A stretch of DNA of 64,000 bases from Pollenia angustigena (GCA_930367215.1 OV884060.1:101394151-101458150), one strand, 5' to 3'; shown: positions 43,973-55,985, counted from the stretch's first letter. Translations and numbers: made by a program. The notes: generated from the sequence alone by a model not told the origin.

Positions 43973-45121
43973 AGGGCATTTCCACGCAAAACGACCATTC
44001 GCAGGAAATACAAAATTTATATTTTTTTAAAAAACGGTTAATTCATGTCAACACCTTGAAATGAGCATAAAAGGAATACTCTTTTCTACCTTATTGAACA
44101 TTCTTCGTTTATTTTGAATCTGAGAATTATTAACAGCCGTTATCTCTGGAAATATTAGTTCTACTCTTGCTTATTTTTTGTTGAAGTTTCTAGTTTGTAG
44201 GTTTTATAATAAGAGTTTTATGGATTAATTTGTAAATTAAAATTTTCGGTCACACTCGTTACAATAAAAGTTGAAAAAGTTTAATGAAATTGTTACTTTA
44301 CATAATAAATGCATGATACTTTCCAAACAATCAAAAATTTAGTGCAATTATTAATAAAATTATTTTTTGTGCAACCCTTTTTTATATTAGAGAATTCAGT
44401 TAAAGGAAATATTTGGTCACATCAAGGATAACTCATATATTTTCAATGGATGACAAAAATAGAAAACGGTTGCAAAGAAAGAAACTTAAATTAAATATTA
44501 ACTGCCTTTGGCTTTAGAAAGAGAAAGGGTCAGGAATAGAAGAGAAGAATATTAGAAGAATATGATGGATAAGAAATCACATAAGAAATCGCCAGGAATA
44601 TTTTGCTGTCTATGATAGTACGTATAGCGAAAAAATTTGTCATATTATTTTCTAATGAATTTAATTTTACGTTTGTTACATTAATGAATTCAATAAAATG
44701 TGTTTTTTCCTTAATTTTTTCGAGTTTTCTTACTAAGGCATACCCTTCACATAAGGAAGTCACACCCGTCACAATTTGAAAATTTGTTTTCCATGCAATA
44801 AGTATATAATACAATCCAAAAAACTTTGAACGATTAACTTTACTAAAGTCTTTGTGCGTAATCTGCTGAAATGTTACAAAATTTATCCTTAAAGTCAAAA
44901 TTCTCTAAGAATCTAAGATTTGTAAGGTCACACCAGTCACAGTCTTTTGATGGCCATTTTGAGCCCATATCCTGTTCTTTCAATGTATACCTGTTATTAA
45001 AAGTTTTAAAGCTTAACATTCTTGTGAACCACATCCTTTTTTTAATGATCAATTTTATATTTTAGAATTATATTAAAAAATATGAGTATCTTGGTCACAC
45101 CCGTCACTATGGAATCGCCCT
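43973..45121. repeat. Repeat with GGTCACACCCGTCAC phased at about 167 bp
   Basis: The motif or a close variant starts at 44248, 44415, 44575 (weak), 44758, 44926 and 45093: intervals 167, 160, 183, 168 and 167. Sequence between motifs is strongly diverged. Possible ends are AGGGCATTTCCA (43973) and inverted AGGGCGATTCCATA (45121). The 122-codon minus-strand frame 44530-44898 has no recognisable domain. Confidence 0.45.
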
Positions 45122-45248
45122 GATATTTTGTATGTAATGAGTTATAACAACTATTGTTTCATAATATGATGTTTCACAAATTGACCAATTTGATGCTAAT
45201 GTATAAGGCTAATAGTAGGCCCCATTCCCCCCCTATAACCGAGCATAA

Positions 45249-45480
45249 AATGCAGTTAATTAATATAAAACAAATTAAACAACAAAAGAAAAGACTAGAG
45301 TCAAAACATTTTATTGAATTAATCATTAGGGAATCGTATGTAGATTTCGATTCCAAACAAAAATCTTTTTTATGGCTCATGTTAAAACGGCTAATGCCTT
45401 AACTCATTTTTTAAAGGCAAAACAACGTAAAAATCTAGCCACTGAAATAATGTTTTCGTTTAGAATTATTTTTTTTCAAT
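45249..45480 (+). pseudogene. Possible BESS-domain (MADF-BESS) protein fragment
   Basis: The frame gives KQQKKRLESKHFIELIIRES, YVDFDSKQKSFLWLMLKRLM P, and after a +1 shift LTHFLKAKQRKNLATEIMF. The spacing D-x-D-x-x-x-x-F-L-x-x-x-L-x-x-L-x-x-x-R-x-x-L-x-x-x-I resembles the BESS protein-interaction motif found at the C-terminus of MADF-BESS regulators, a family greatly expanded in flies. No MADF domain is seen upstream. One frameshift and the short length point to a dead fragment. The assignment rests on pattern only. Confidence 0.35.
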
Positions 45481-46698
45481 TAAATAAGATCCGAATAGAA
45501 AATAATAAATGCTTTGGTTTTATTTTTATTTTTTATACTTATTAATTTGTATTCTCACCATTTAACTTTATTGCTTTTTCAAAAGGTGTACCTGCAAATA
45601 AAAAAAATACACATGTAATTGTTAATAAGGTAAACAACAAAAGTAATCGAAACAAGTTACAGAAATATTTGCAGTTTTAGTTAAAAATTACTTTAAAAGA
45701 TATTGTAGAACATTTACCCGTCAGTCAAGCTGTGTAAAATAATTTTGTTTGATTCTAAAATAACGTGTCAACGAAAACTCTCACTAATTGAATTTTTAGG
45801 ACACAATAACTTTTTTTGAGCATTCACGATTTTTTTTAACAAATATTATGACTAAATGGGATAGTGAATCGCTGGCTTTAGTGGGATAAAAGTTTAGAGA
45901 AATGTTTTTAATATAAAAAATTTGTTAAGTATGAACAAATTTGTCATCAATATCAACAATTTTTTATTATATGGTTTATATAAGAGGGCTTAGCGTGATA
46001 AATTTTGGAACATATATTTTATATATGAGCGATTGATTTTAGTTAAATTTATCTGTCAAATTTTGTTTACTTTTGTATTTGTCTTTACACAAAACGATTT
46101 TTGTAAATCTTACGAAATTTGGGAAAACTATTTCGTATCAGAGCAGTAAAAACTGAAATCAATAGACATAGAAATCAAAATGATTTCAACCAAACTGAAA
46201 TCATTCATTCTTTGATTGTAAAATGATTTCAGATTGCAATCTTGTCAAACTTTCAAAATTTTGAGATTGCAGTTACTTTAAAATACATAGTTCTTTTTAA
46301 AAACCATTGATTGCACTGTAGGTGATCGCAATTAAAGTATTGCAATTAATTAATTTATAAACAAAAAATTTATTCAATCTATTTTAACGTATTAATTTCA
46401 TTATTTTTAAATTAAAAACATACAATCAATTTTCCGATTTTTAATACAATCGACAAATGAGCAATCAATATCATGAAGTCATGGTATTGCAATTTAATCG
46501 CTTGCAATATTCATAGCTGGGATAGTGCACTAGATTTTGATTTAAATCGTAATGATTGGTATTTTTTCCACTGACAGTTGAAAAATTAATTCGTATCGCA
46601 AAATTTTTCAGTATCATTAACTGTGATTGAATTCATAACATCTGCACTCAATTCAAATAGCGCAAAATTTGAACTTGCAATCAAAAAAGCAGCATACA
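45481..46698. other. No gene; TTGCAATC-rich stretch
   Basis: Bases 46150-46510 repeat TGATTTCA, GATTGCAA and CAATCAAT-type words in both orientations, which may be remains of a TIR element. No ends or duplications could be fixed. Confidence 0.3.
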
Positions 46699-47082
46699 CC
46701 CAACGGGAAAATAAGGAATTGATTACATAAATAACTAAAAAAATAATGTATTATTTTTGAAAGAATAATAATGCATTCATGGGAATCGAGAAGGTAATTT
46801 TGTTGACACAATAATAATGATTTGATTACCACGTATATTCTCACATTTGCAGAACAAGGAATGTATTGTTTCTGTTTGTAAAAATGTTTCGTGTTTTTTC
46901 TTCTGTTCGTGACAATTATTCGTATTTTTTAGAATTATTTAAGTCATTCCAAGTATACATTTAAATGATTTATTACAATCCTAGGACATGTTCTGTGTTA
47001 AGAATAATGAGTTCTGGAATCAAATATTTATCATTATATGTATTACATTCTCGTTTCCTATTGATTACATTTTCCCGCTGGG
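46699..47082. mobile_element. MITE, CCCAGCGGGAAAAT ends
   Basis: CCCAACGGGAAAAT at the left and inverted CCCAGCGGGAAAATGTAATC at the right bound 384 bp with internal ATTACAT and AATAATGCATT-type units. Flanks show CATA on both sides, offset by two bases on the left. Confidence 0.6.
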
Positions 47083-47354
47083 CATATAAACATAGTATCA
47101 CAAAAATTAAAAAAATGTGATTTTGTATGTGCATGGTTTTGGTTTTTTTTTTGATGATATGCATAAGCAAAGGAAATTTTTTCAATAACAGAACAATTCT
47201 TGGCTTTAAACATGATTTCAAATTTAGTGCAAAATTTTTAGCTGCACTTAAATGAGTGAAGAAAAAAAAGTTGCAATAAACTAATGATTGCTCTTTTTTA
47301 CGTACATTAAGGTGGCTCGAAAAAAAGTGGTGCCAGTAACCCCCTAGAATAAAA

Positions 47355-47955
47355 GATATTTATTTATTTATTTAATATATATTTAGGTCTATGGATACAT
47401 CCTTACAGCCTAATACAAATGAGTATTTAACTTAAGTATGATATTACGTTTAACAATATTTAAATATAGAGAAAAATCCATAAATTCAAACATTTCATTA
47501 AAGCAAAAACACCGTTTTCTAAATGGGTCTGCCATAGCATAGTTAGTTCGAAAAGTTATTATAAATAAGGGATTATAGTACCGTACCGCACGTCGTGGAA
47601 TGTTAAATGATAAACTACTTAATAAAAAATTCGAGCATACTTTTCCATTTATTAAGTTAATTACAAAAGAGACATTTAGCATAACTCTGTGACTTTTCAG
47701 TGTTGGCAAACGTATTAAGGATAATCTTGTAGAATTTGAGGGGAGATTATCATAACCTAGATACATATGTATACCTCATGCAAAAAAGAAAGAATGGTTT
47801 TTGAATGGATTCAATATGATCACTATGAACCATATAATGTGGATCCCATACAATCGAACCGTATTCCAGGATTGGTCTAACGAGAGATGTGTTAAGTTCT
47901 TTAGTGACGAAAGGATCATTGAATTCTTTCGCCCAACGTTTAATAAAAGCTAAGG
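47355..47955 (-). mobile_element. LINE 3' end, RT C-terminal part
   Basis: Two minus-strand frames joined by a frameshift near 47760 read AFIKRWAKEFNDPFVTKEL, LVRPILEYGSIVWDPHY, HIESIQKPFFLF, then RLSLIRLPTLKSHRV, LINGKVCSNFLLSSLSFN, PRRAVRY and FRTNYAMADPFRKRC. This order (RPxLEYxxxVWxP, IExxQxxF, LxxLExRR, RTNYxxxDP) is the C-terminal third of a LINE reverse transcriptase. The copy starts abruptly near 47955 (5' truncation) and ends with a (TTTA)n stretch at 47351-47367, the 3' tail on this strand. It may belong to the same family as 50472-52020, which stops where this piece begins. Confidence 0.7.
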
Positions 47956-48139
47956 TGTAAAATAGAAAAAACATGTATGTTTGCAATCTGATACTTATTG
48001 TGTTTTCTTTTCTGACAATAATGTTCCCTGTATGCTACCGTTCGTGAGGGTTTTTGTTCCATTCTAAAAATATATGCAAAAATGTGAGAAGTTGTCGTTT
48101 TCCTTTCTAAACATGTTGCAACAATAAATGGCAAATTTG

Positions 48140-48629
48140 TTCCATTTCTTACCCGCAGTTATAACTGAGTGTGAGATAATACCCTTTTTTGCAACTGCGT
48201 AAACTACTTTTTTATGCAAGCAAGTATTTTTTTTCTTGTGTTTGCGGACAATTTGCGTTATATTGTGATTTTTAGTTATATTGTGATGGATATAAAAACT
48301 TTTTGTTTTTCGTTTGTGTTACTTTTATTTAATAATTATATTTTTATTGTCGCAAAATTTTTAACAACGCCTGACATTAATTATTGTTATCAGTGCTGTT
48401 AACGCTTATTGGAATTGTAAGAAAATTTAATGTTGAAAATTGCTACAAGCGTGGTCAATATCGCTTTTAGTACAAACTTTGCATTCAATATTTAACACGC
48501 TAAATACACATTAGTGTTATTATTTTTTTCCATTGTAATTTAGAAAAATGTATCACTTTGTAATGCATCATTATTTTCTAGAAAAGAAAACAACAAACAT
48601 TAGTCAAACCTTTTTTCAATAGCACTAGA
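48140..48629. other. No gene recognised
   Basis: AT-rich; the 62-codon hydrophobic frame at 48214-48402 has no recognisable domain. Confidence 0.3.
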
Positions 48630-49239
48630 GGTAGAAGTAGAGCTGCAAAACAATCGATAGTACTATCGATAGTTTTATTTTTGACGCACTATCGATAGTT
48701 TTTATCACTATCGATACTATCGGAGAATTTTAAAAGTAACTAAAAACTGGATTAAAATAAGCATATGGAATAATAATTAAATTTTACTCCCGATCTTTGA
48801 CATTAGGAATGTTTAGGGACTACAACTTTAAACAAAAATATAGCCGCAAAAAGGTGATGATTATATTGGATTAGGAGTAAATTTTTAAAAATCGCCTTTG
48901 AAACTTTAAGAATAGACTTTTTCGTTACTTTTACAAAATTGTGTACTAATTAACATATTAAAATAGTGTTAATCGTACCTACCATTTATAAACTAATGCC
49001 CCTATTGCGGTTCTCCACTTTTGTAACAGTTTGGTTGTCTTTGGTAAATTCACATTGCCATTCTCAACTCAACAGGCAGTTGGCAATTCAGTTGTGTGTC
49101 TGTTTTTTCGTGGAATTGCCGTTTTCAACTTTGTAAAAGTTTGGTCCTCAAAAATGTTAAATACACACAACTGCTAAGAAGTAGTTATGTTATTGGCAGT
49201 TAAAGTTTATTTTTGAATTCGGTGAAAATCGAAAACAAA

Positions 49240-49732
49240 ATGGAGAAATCGTACGTATAAATTTTTGTAATAACTTTTTCGGTTTTTTTTTTAACTTTTA
49301 TTAGTTTGAAAATAAAAATGAAAGCTCAATTTGAGCGGCTCGTCTAGCTTATTTGGAGAAACTTAAAAATTGATCGGAAAACACCAATGTTTGGTATGAT
49401 GAAAAAATGCATTTAAGCAGTTATGGGAAGAGTTTATATTGGAGTTATATAGTCTAGGACCACGACAAGAACTTCTTTTACACACTTATAATCTTCTTAA
49501 TCTAATTATAATATTCTTGGCACAGGTTTGGATACACTACAAGGCAAGTATAAAGAAAAAACTTGCCAACAATAAAAGAAATACTCAAGCGACCGGTGGA
49601 GGGCAATCACAAGAAGTTCCATTAAATAGCCTTGAGGATACTGTTTCGCAGCTCTTGTATTGTAAGTCCGGCCAAGTATTTGGTGTTGAAAATATTCCAC
49701 CATCAAGTGACAATTTTACTGAGTCAGTTTAA
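49240..49732 (+). pseudogene. Myb/SANT-like DNA-binding protein remnant (zeste-like)
   Basis: A first exon MEKS can be spliced (donor GTACGT at 49252, acceptor TTTTATTAG before 49307) to LKIKMKAQFERLV, followed by an in-frame TAG. Later frames give KNAFKQLWEEFILELYSLGP and, after a probable acceptor TTGGCACAG (before 49527), VWIHYKASIKKKLANNKRN then ATGGGQSQEVPLNSLEDTVS. This order, a helix with LW-E, LNSLGP, VWxxxKxxxKKKL and ATGGGP, is the Myb/SANT-like domain seen in zeste-type regulators and in the second protein of PIF/Harbinger transposons. In those elements the Myb-like protein helps import and place the transposase. Stops and a lost donor make it inactive. Confidence 0.65.
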
Positions 49733-49825
49733 CCAATAATACGACCAGCATTGTGGCCAATAGCTACCCCAACCAGAAGAAGAACTCATCGGGCACAATA
49801 AAATTTCGTTACTTATTAGAAGTTC

Positions 49826-49912
49826 TTACTTGGCACTGGCAAGTTCAAGAGGGTTGGAATCACCACGAATTTGTCTTCTTGTACGAAGTGCATCTATACA
49901 AGAGTTTTCCTC
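49826..49912 (-). pseudogene. HARBI1-like transposase N-terminal scrap
   Basis: The minus strand reads EENSCIDALRTRRQIRGDSN then PLELASAK and a stop. The block R-x-R-R-x-x-R-D-S-N-P-L-E-L-P is typical of the start of insect HARBI1-like (PIF/Harbinger) transposases, before the DDE domain. Fewer than 30 residues remain. It lies next to the Myb-like remnant in opposite orientation, which fits a two-gene Harbinger element. Identification rests on a short motif. Confidence 0.4.
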
Positions 49913-50471
49913 TTATCCTCCCCTTATAAAGATTACATATATTTATTATAAACTATAGATGACACTGAAGTTTAAATTCAATATGCTGATTTTTATATCT
50001 GAAAAACGCTAAAACTTTTTCATTGTTTACCATCCTCATTAACTACCGTGTCTACAAAATGGCACATAAAAACTTTTCGATACTATCGATAGTATCGATA
50101 GTTTTTGAGCTAACTATCGAAACTATCGATTGGGCCGACTATCGATAGTTTTGCAGCTCTAGGTAGAAGTGCACAACACGTGGAAAACTAAAGCGCTGTT
50201 TTTAATTTATTTAACACTTTGCATATACCAAGCTACGGCACTTTTTTTTGCAGTCTTTGCGTTTTTTGTACGGTTTCCGACTGCATTTTTTTTTTAACAA
50301 TTCCTAATATTTTTCAATCCATATTCTATTTATGAAACAGTGTCTACATCTTTAACAAAATGCTTACCGAAATACATCGTTTTTATTACGATTACTAAAT
50401 ATGTTGTCAACGCTAAAATGTGCAACGTTTCGTAAAATATCCAAATTGCTAGGAAGCCTAGCTCTAACCTC

Positions 50472-52020
50472 TTAAATAAAGTTTTTGGTAAAACGAATGT
50501 AACCTTCATTTATCACTTTTTTATCATTTGAAATCTTAAAATCTTTACGAGCGTTCTGAAAATTGTACCGCAAATAGCAAAGTTCAACTAAATCATCCTC
50601 TATATAATCGTATTTTTTAAAAATGGTAGAAAAAATAAAGATTGTAAAAAGCACTAAAGGCAATAACGAAAAATTTAAAAAGCACCAAGTTAGTGCTTTT
50701 TTTAGTTTGGCACTATGGATAAAATTTTGGCGTTCCGAGGTATCAAAAAGCACCATAAATAGTGCCAAAAGCACTAAGTTGGCATCACTGCTGTTGACAG
50801 TCATTGTTATGTGTTGAATAAAATCCAATATTACATCCAGTAAGATGCCAAAATCCATAATTGTGTCAACTATTTTGATTTTAAAGTCACCGAGTTTATA
50901 GTTATTTAAAATACTACGTTTTCTAGAAAAGCTCATATGTTTACATTTCATTAGGTTTAAGTCCATTAGGTTACACCAATTATAAAAGGTATCCAAGTCT
51001 TCTTGAAGATAAATATGGTCTAAAGAGTTCGTGAAGTTTAAAAATATTTTTACATCGTCTGCGAACACTACTTAGTATATGTGAATGTTTAATAATATCA
51101 GGCATTTCGTTGATAAAGATCAGAAACAAAAGAGGGCCAAGGTAACTACCTTGCGGAACACCGGATTTTACCAATATGGTTTAGAAGTTGAAAACCCAAA
51201 TCTTACGCATTGTATTCTGCCGAGAATGACTTTAGACAGCTTACGTAAGTTTTGTCAAAACCCATAACATCAATTTTTTCAGAAGAAGGTTGTGATTTAC
51301 CTTATTAAATGCCTTACTGAAGTCGGTATATTTAACGTCGGTATGTTGGTTGGTGACGAATCCTTCATTTACCAAAGTTGTCAGTTCTAAAATATTTGTC
51401 ATAGTTGATGATTCTTTACGAAATCCGTGTTGAAAAGGTGTTAATAACGGTGAAACTTGATGAACCAATGAATCTAAAATGCATTTTTCAAAAAGTTTTG
51501 GAATTGCGCTAAGTTTGGCTATACCTCTGTAATTAATTATATTTGATTTATTTCCAGATTTGAACAAAGGAATTAAATATGACTCTCCATATTTTTGGAA
51601 AATAACCATTTTTCATAGAAATATCAAAATAATTGACAACGGCATTGCTAAAGCTTCCATAGATTTGATTTAAATACTGCTTGGTATACCATCAGGACCA
51701 ATTGAGTTTGAATATTTAAAAGATTTTAAGCAATTGATAATATTAAGTGTGGTTATTGGTGAAAATTAAATAGTTTGACCAGTAACTATATTAAATGTAT
51801 AATTGACATTTTCAGCACAATGTGCATCAGAATATGTGGACGCAAAAAAGTCGGCGAATAAATCACTTTTCATCGTGTATTTCAGTACCCATATATTTCA
51901 TGACCTTCAGTGCGCCAGAGATCTGTCTTTTCGAATTTACAAATTTATAGCATGATCTTGGCTCGTGTTTTAAGTTGTTTTTTATTTTAATCAAATAATC
52001 GTTATATAATTTAGTATTTA
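50472..52020 (-). pseudogene. LINE reverse transcriptase with several frameshifts
   Basis: On the minus strand, from 52020 downward: TKLYNDYLIKIKNNL and SCYKFVNSKRQISGAL (region before the RT), NCLKSFKYSNSIGPDGIPS (RT motif 0), ESYLIPLFKSGNKSNIINYR and LSAIPKLFEKCI, TPFQHGFRKESST, YTDFSKAFNKVNHNLLLKKL (first catalytic D), KSGVPQGSYLGPLLFLIFIN, and FADDVKIFLNF (catalytic FADD), then MKCKHMSFSRKR and DFGILLDVILDFIQHI. At least three frameshifts and stops separate these. Near 50797 the homology ends at a probable insert. The remaining frame down to 50472 is not recognised as RT. The 5' end at 52020 abuts a MITE. Confidence 0.75.
50625..50797 (-). mobile_element. Possible hAT fragment inserted in the LINE
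   Basis: On the minus strand it starts CAGTGATGCCAACTTAGTGC, a hAT-like end, and contains repeated TAGTGCTTTT, GGCACTA and AAAAAGCAC motifs. The LINE frame breaks exactly at its start, after MTVNS. The other end and an 8-bp duplication were not found. Confidence 0.45.
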
Positions 52021-52027
52021 ACATATG

Positions 52028-52443
52028 TCAATGAAGTTTCTAAAACAGGGAAAACTCTTTGGCACGCCCCCAAATAAAGCCTTTTTATATATAGCGCTGC
52101 TATTTAAAGTCCGATCTCATAATATCGCATATCGTTGTTCATGACTTGACAGTGGCTTTATTTTTGCCTTTAGTGACTTTTTAGTCCAACACCAAATTCT
52201 GGGCGCCACTAATGCCATCTTGGATTCTTCCCACAAATGTTTTTTTTTCCTTCCAAGAAAGTCCTTCTAAGACTTAGTATGTAAAGATTTGATATATGAA
52301 AGGTCTATTTATTAAGTTTCAAGAAAAAAACTTTAAAAATCAAGCCATGAACAATGTTATGCGATATAATGAGATCGGACTTTTAATCACAGCGCTGTAT
52401 TTGGGGCGTGGCAAAAAAATTACTGTTTTGGAAACTTCATTGG
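52028..52443. mobile_element. MITE, CAATGAAGTTTC ends
   Basis: CAATGAAGTTTCTAAAACAG and inverted CAATGAAGTTTCCAAAACAG start arms that also share TTGGCACGCCCC / TTGCCACGCCCC and AAGTCCGATCTCATTATATCGCAT-like blocks (about 100 bp in all). No coding frame; the two small frames at 52296-52552 lie in the right arm. Confidence 0.7.
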
Positions 52444-53464
52444 AGGTCATAGAGAAGTCGACCACTCTAACGTACACACATACATATTTTTGAGCGTATG
52501 TAGTTCCATTGTTTCTAGAATTTTTTGAACCTGTAAATACGTATTTGTGCAATTATAAGTAAACCTTTATAGAATATTTTAGTATTCTGTTTTTAGGTTT
52601 CTTTCTTTAAAATATCCCAGGTATTTACCATTTTTTGTGATTAGTTTTTTAAACTAATGCCTTTTAATTATCGTCTTCTTTTTTTTACTGCTGTTATCGT
52701 TTATTACGAAGAAGTTTAATTTTATAAGAAAAAAAAATATTTAGAAAAAAATTAAAGCTTTTTTTGTCACTCACCGGAAATGTTTTTTAATTCTATGAAA
52801 AATTACATGCAGGACGACGAGGCGTAAAGTGGATTGCAGGTTTACATATCAAGCCAATGATATATCCAAAAAAAATGTTGGCGACTTGCTTTTTTGTATA
52901 TGAATGTATTTAACTAGTAAAAATATTTGTGAATGACCCTGAAGGAAACTTGGGTGCAAGTGTCTCCTAGTAACCAGTTTTGTCGACTACATTTGTCTTC
53001 CACTGTTTTTGGCTTTAATACGAAAACAAATTTATCAATAACAACTAGAAGTATAATTCCTATAAAAGTTGAAGAAATAAAATAAAAAAGATTGTTATGA
53101 ATTCGCATTCGTACCGAAGGTTTGGTTTACAAGAACCGTACGAGTGATTATATAAATTTCTACTGCGCATATACGTCATCATAGAATGCAAATGAGTGTT
53201 TGTTGTAAAAATTGTAAGACATACACAAATGCACAAACATAAATTCAATTTCTTCGACACACAAAAATAACGGACCTGCGCAATGCGCAATCTTGTTTTT
53301 TTGACTCATGGAGTGACTCTCTGGTTCCAATGTCTACATATGTTCCCAAAAGAACTACCTATTCATTAGAACCAACGTCAGTAGCAGATTTCTGGGGACA
53401 CGCACATGTAAATGTCTAATAACATTGTCTGGGGTATAATTAGTCACACTGGTGACTGTGTCAG
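52444..53464. other. No gene recognised
   Basis: AT-rich. Minus-strand frames at 52914-53290 contain hydrophobic stretches but no domain or repeat partner. Confidence 0.3.
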
Positions 53465-53466
53465 TA

Positions 53467-53888
53467 CGCAATAAAAAATTTTATCATTTTGCGAAGCACT
53501 AATGGTACATTTAACAAAATAAGCGCACAATTATGCGCTACGTAATAAGACATACAGAAATGCAGTAAAGTAAGTGAAAAAACTCTCAACAACTTTTATT
53601 AAAAAAAAATAACATTTCAAGTGCTACGGCATTCCCTTACTACGAAGCAGGTTTGTAAGGGAGAATACTAAAAAATAACTGTATCAAAACATTCAGTGTG
53701 TAAAGCTGAGTTACATCCAACAATTTTTTTATGAGCTGAATAATGCGCTTCATGTGTCAAAAATGTATTGCTTCAAAGTGGGAACTCGCCATCTAAAATT
53801 CATGTCTTCCGTATGCGCAATGGTAAGCGCAACTCTTATGTTTCTCCCTTACAAACCTGCTTCGTTGGAAGCTCCATTTTTTACTGGG
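53467..53888. mobile_element. TA-flanked CCCARTAAA MITE, copy 2 (inverted)
   Basis: Begins CGCAATAAAAAATTTTATCA and ends, inverted, CCCAGTAAAAAATGGAGC, flanked by TA (53465-53466 and 53889-53890). The interior GCGAAGCACTAATGGTA, GCGCACAATTATGCGC and TTGTAAGGGAGAATACTAA matches 33188-33587 in reverse orientation. Confidence 0.75.
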
Positions 53889-53890
53889 TA

Positions 53891-55985
53891 GTGAATTAGT
53901 ACAAATTCACAAGTGACATTTCCTGCATGGGAATAATTCAAATATGTATGTACATAAGTTTATATGTACATAACAAATTATGTTTTGTTTATATATAATA
54001 AATTTGATAAAATGCTTTTAAGGTTCTGCCAGCTATTTTAACACAAAATTCAGCTCTACTTTTAATGTATGTAATAGTTTTGAATTCATAAAGTTGATGG
54101 GCCAACCAGAATAAGTATTCGACTGCAAAGACTTAAAATCAAATGCATTTAATCACCAACTATTCAAAGTTCAAAAATACTTACATTGCATGGTGTGAAA
54201 ACTGCAGTGGAATTCATTTCAAAAATTTCATACACAAGACAAAGAATTTTGCAATTTTCTTCTTTTTTGTTTGTTACTTTTATTGTTTTATGGAACCCAG
54301 TGGCAGTGCAACCAACTAATCTTGGGAAACACAATACAAATTATTTTAAAACTCATACACACAACAAACGGTTAATTTTGTGCAAATTAACTAACTGCAA
54401 CATCAAGTTGTTGGGTGGTATGTGTTACGTATGCAACTGGCTGTGCGGATGTAAAGTGTTTGTTCATATGTATATGTGTATGCATTAAATAACTTGGATT
54501 AATGTCTAATAGTGAATAACATTAAATTCAATTGTGTGCAACCTCGTACTGAGTAGTATAAGCAAAGAATTTGTATAGTAAAAATTTCATTAGATTTTTT
54601 AAATAAAACTCTATAGAAATTTCGTAGCTAAGCAAATAATATTTTCAACATTTTGTGATATAAAAATATTCAATTCCTTTGGTATTTTTTGCTTAATTTG
54701 TCCCTAACTTGTGCGTGTGTCCTTTTATATTGCATTTAACAAAAAAATGTGTGTATTCTTGGAAAATTCTCATTTTTATCTTTAATAAACATAAAGTATG
54801 TAGTGGCATAATATCATAGTCTTTTGTGTGGCCATTTCAAATCCGCTTTTTATCTTTTTGATTTAATAAAATAAATATTTACTGACATACTTTTTTAAGA
54901 AAAACACACAAAAAAAGACAAAATAAATATAATAAAATATAAACATAATGGAAAAAAATAATAATCATGTTGGAATATATTCCCACTTGTGTGTTTTTCA
55001 TTTTGGTTTTTTGGTTTTTTCCTTTTGTATTGGAAAACATTGTTTAATATATAGCACAAACAAACTTACACGCAAACAGACACAGATACCGACACATACA
55101 CACTCAAATACTGATTGGTACTTTCACAAACATAAGCAAAGCCTTTTTTGCATTATTGGGTCAATGTTTAAATTGAATTTATTGAATAAACAGCATAGTG
55201 GTAGTGGTGGTGGTGAGATGGCGATGTTTGTGTTGTAAACATGTTGTTGCTGCTGCAACTGTTATTGTATTATTATTGTTGTTGTTGTTGTTGGTCCCTT
55301 GTTGTTGCCGTCGTCGTATTGAAAGTTGCACTTGCTCGATGTATAGCAAACCAACCCAACTACCAAACAACAGCAACACAAAATTAATTCACATACATAC
55401 AACACAATATAAAATCCAGAATCTACAACTTTAGCAACCAGATACGTATGTACATGGACGTTGATACATACATTCACTCACATACATATTACAAGACTTT
55501 TAACATTTTACAACTGGCTACAATATGGTTTTGGTTCTATGTGCATTTATAATTTTTTTTTATTTTTATTTTTCAAGCTTCCTTTAAACTAAATGCTTTG
55601 GCCTGTTTGTATTTAAACTAGGATTTAAACGGAGTGCAGCTAAATAGGTACTTTAAAGACGAAAAAAGTACTTCATCTAAAAAAGAAAAAAAAACTAAGC
55701 GAATTTATAAAGAAAAAGTTTAGACAGTTAAAGATTTTATGAATATCCTATTGTTTTTTTTTAACAGTTCGAAACTACTTGTTTAACCGAAGAAGCTTTT
55801 TCAATAATAAGCTCATGATTTCACCTGCATTCTACATAATGTCCATGTTCAATAGAAATGCCGAAATTATCGTACAAATTATATCAGTGATATTCATTCA
55901 TATTTAAAACCAAACCAACTTTGTTTTTTGTCATTATATTTTATTTTTTTACTAAATTTGTTTTGTACATATGTAGATCTTACAG
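53891..55985. repeat. No gene; simple repeats of GTT/GTG type
   Basis: Bases 55196-55315 hold GGTAGTGGTGGTGGTGAG, TTGTTGCTGCTGC and a (TTG)n block near 55278. Trinucleotide-rich stretches of this kind occur in fly untranslated regions and introns, but no exon or splice signal supports a gene. Frames on both strands at 55179-55477 are products of the repeat. Confidence 0.45.

Larger units (their letters stand above)
48638..50161. mobile_element. hAT element holding Harbinger-type gene remnants
   Basis: The ends TAGAGCTGCAAAACAATCGA and inverted TAGAGCTGCAAAACTATCGA are flanked by a perfect 8-bp duplication GGTAGAAG (48630-48637 and 50162-50169). Several ACTATCGATAGT palindromes lie inside each end. 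No hAT transposase remains; instead the middle holds a Myb/SANT-like gene and a HARBI1-like scrap, so a Harbinger-type element probably jumped into it. CCCCTATTGCGGTTCTCCAC near 49002 could be that element's left end. Confidence 0.8.

Noticed and set aside
44530..44898. 122-codon minus-strand frame
   Set aside because: Lies across the 167-bp phased repeat; no recognisable domain and no conserved start.
55179..55477. Glutamine or asparagine-rich (opa-like) coding exon
   Set aside because: The trinucleotide tract is short, frames on both strands arise from it, and there are no splice sites or domains.
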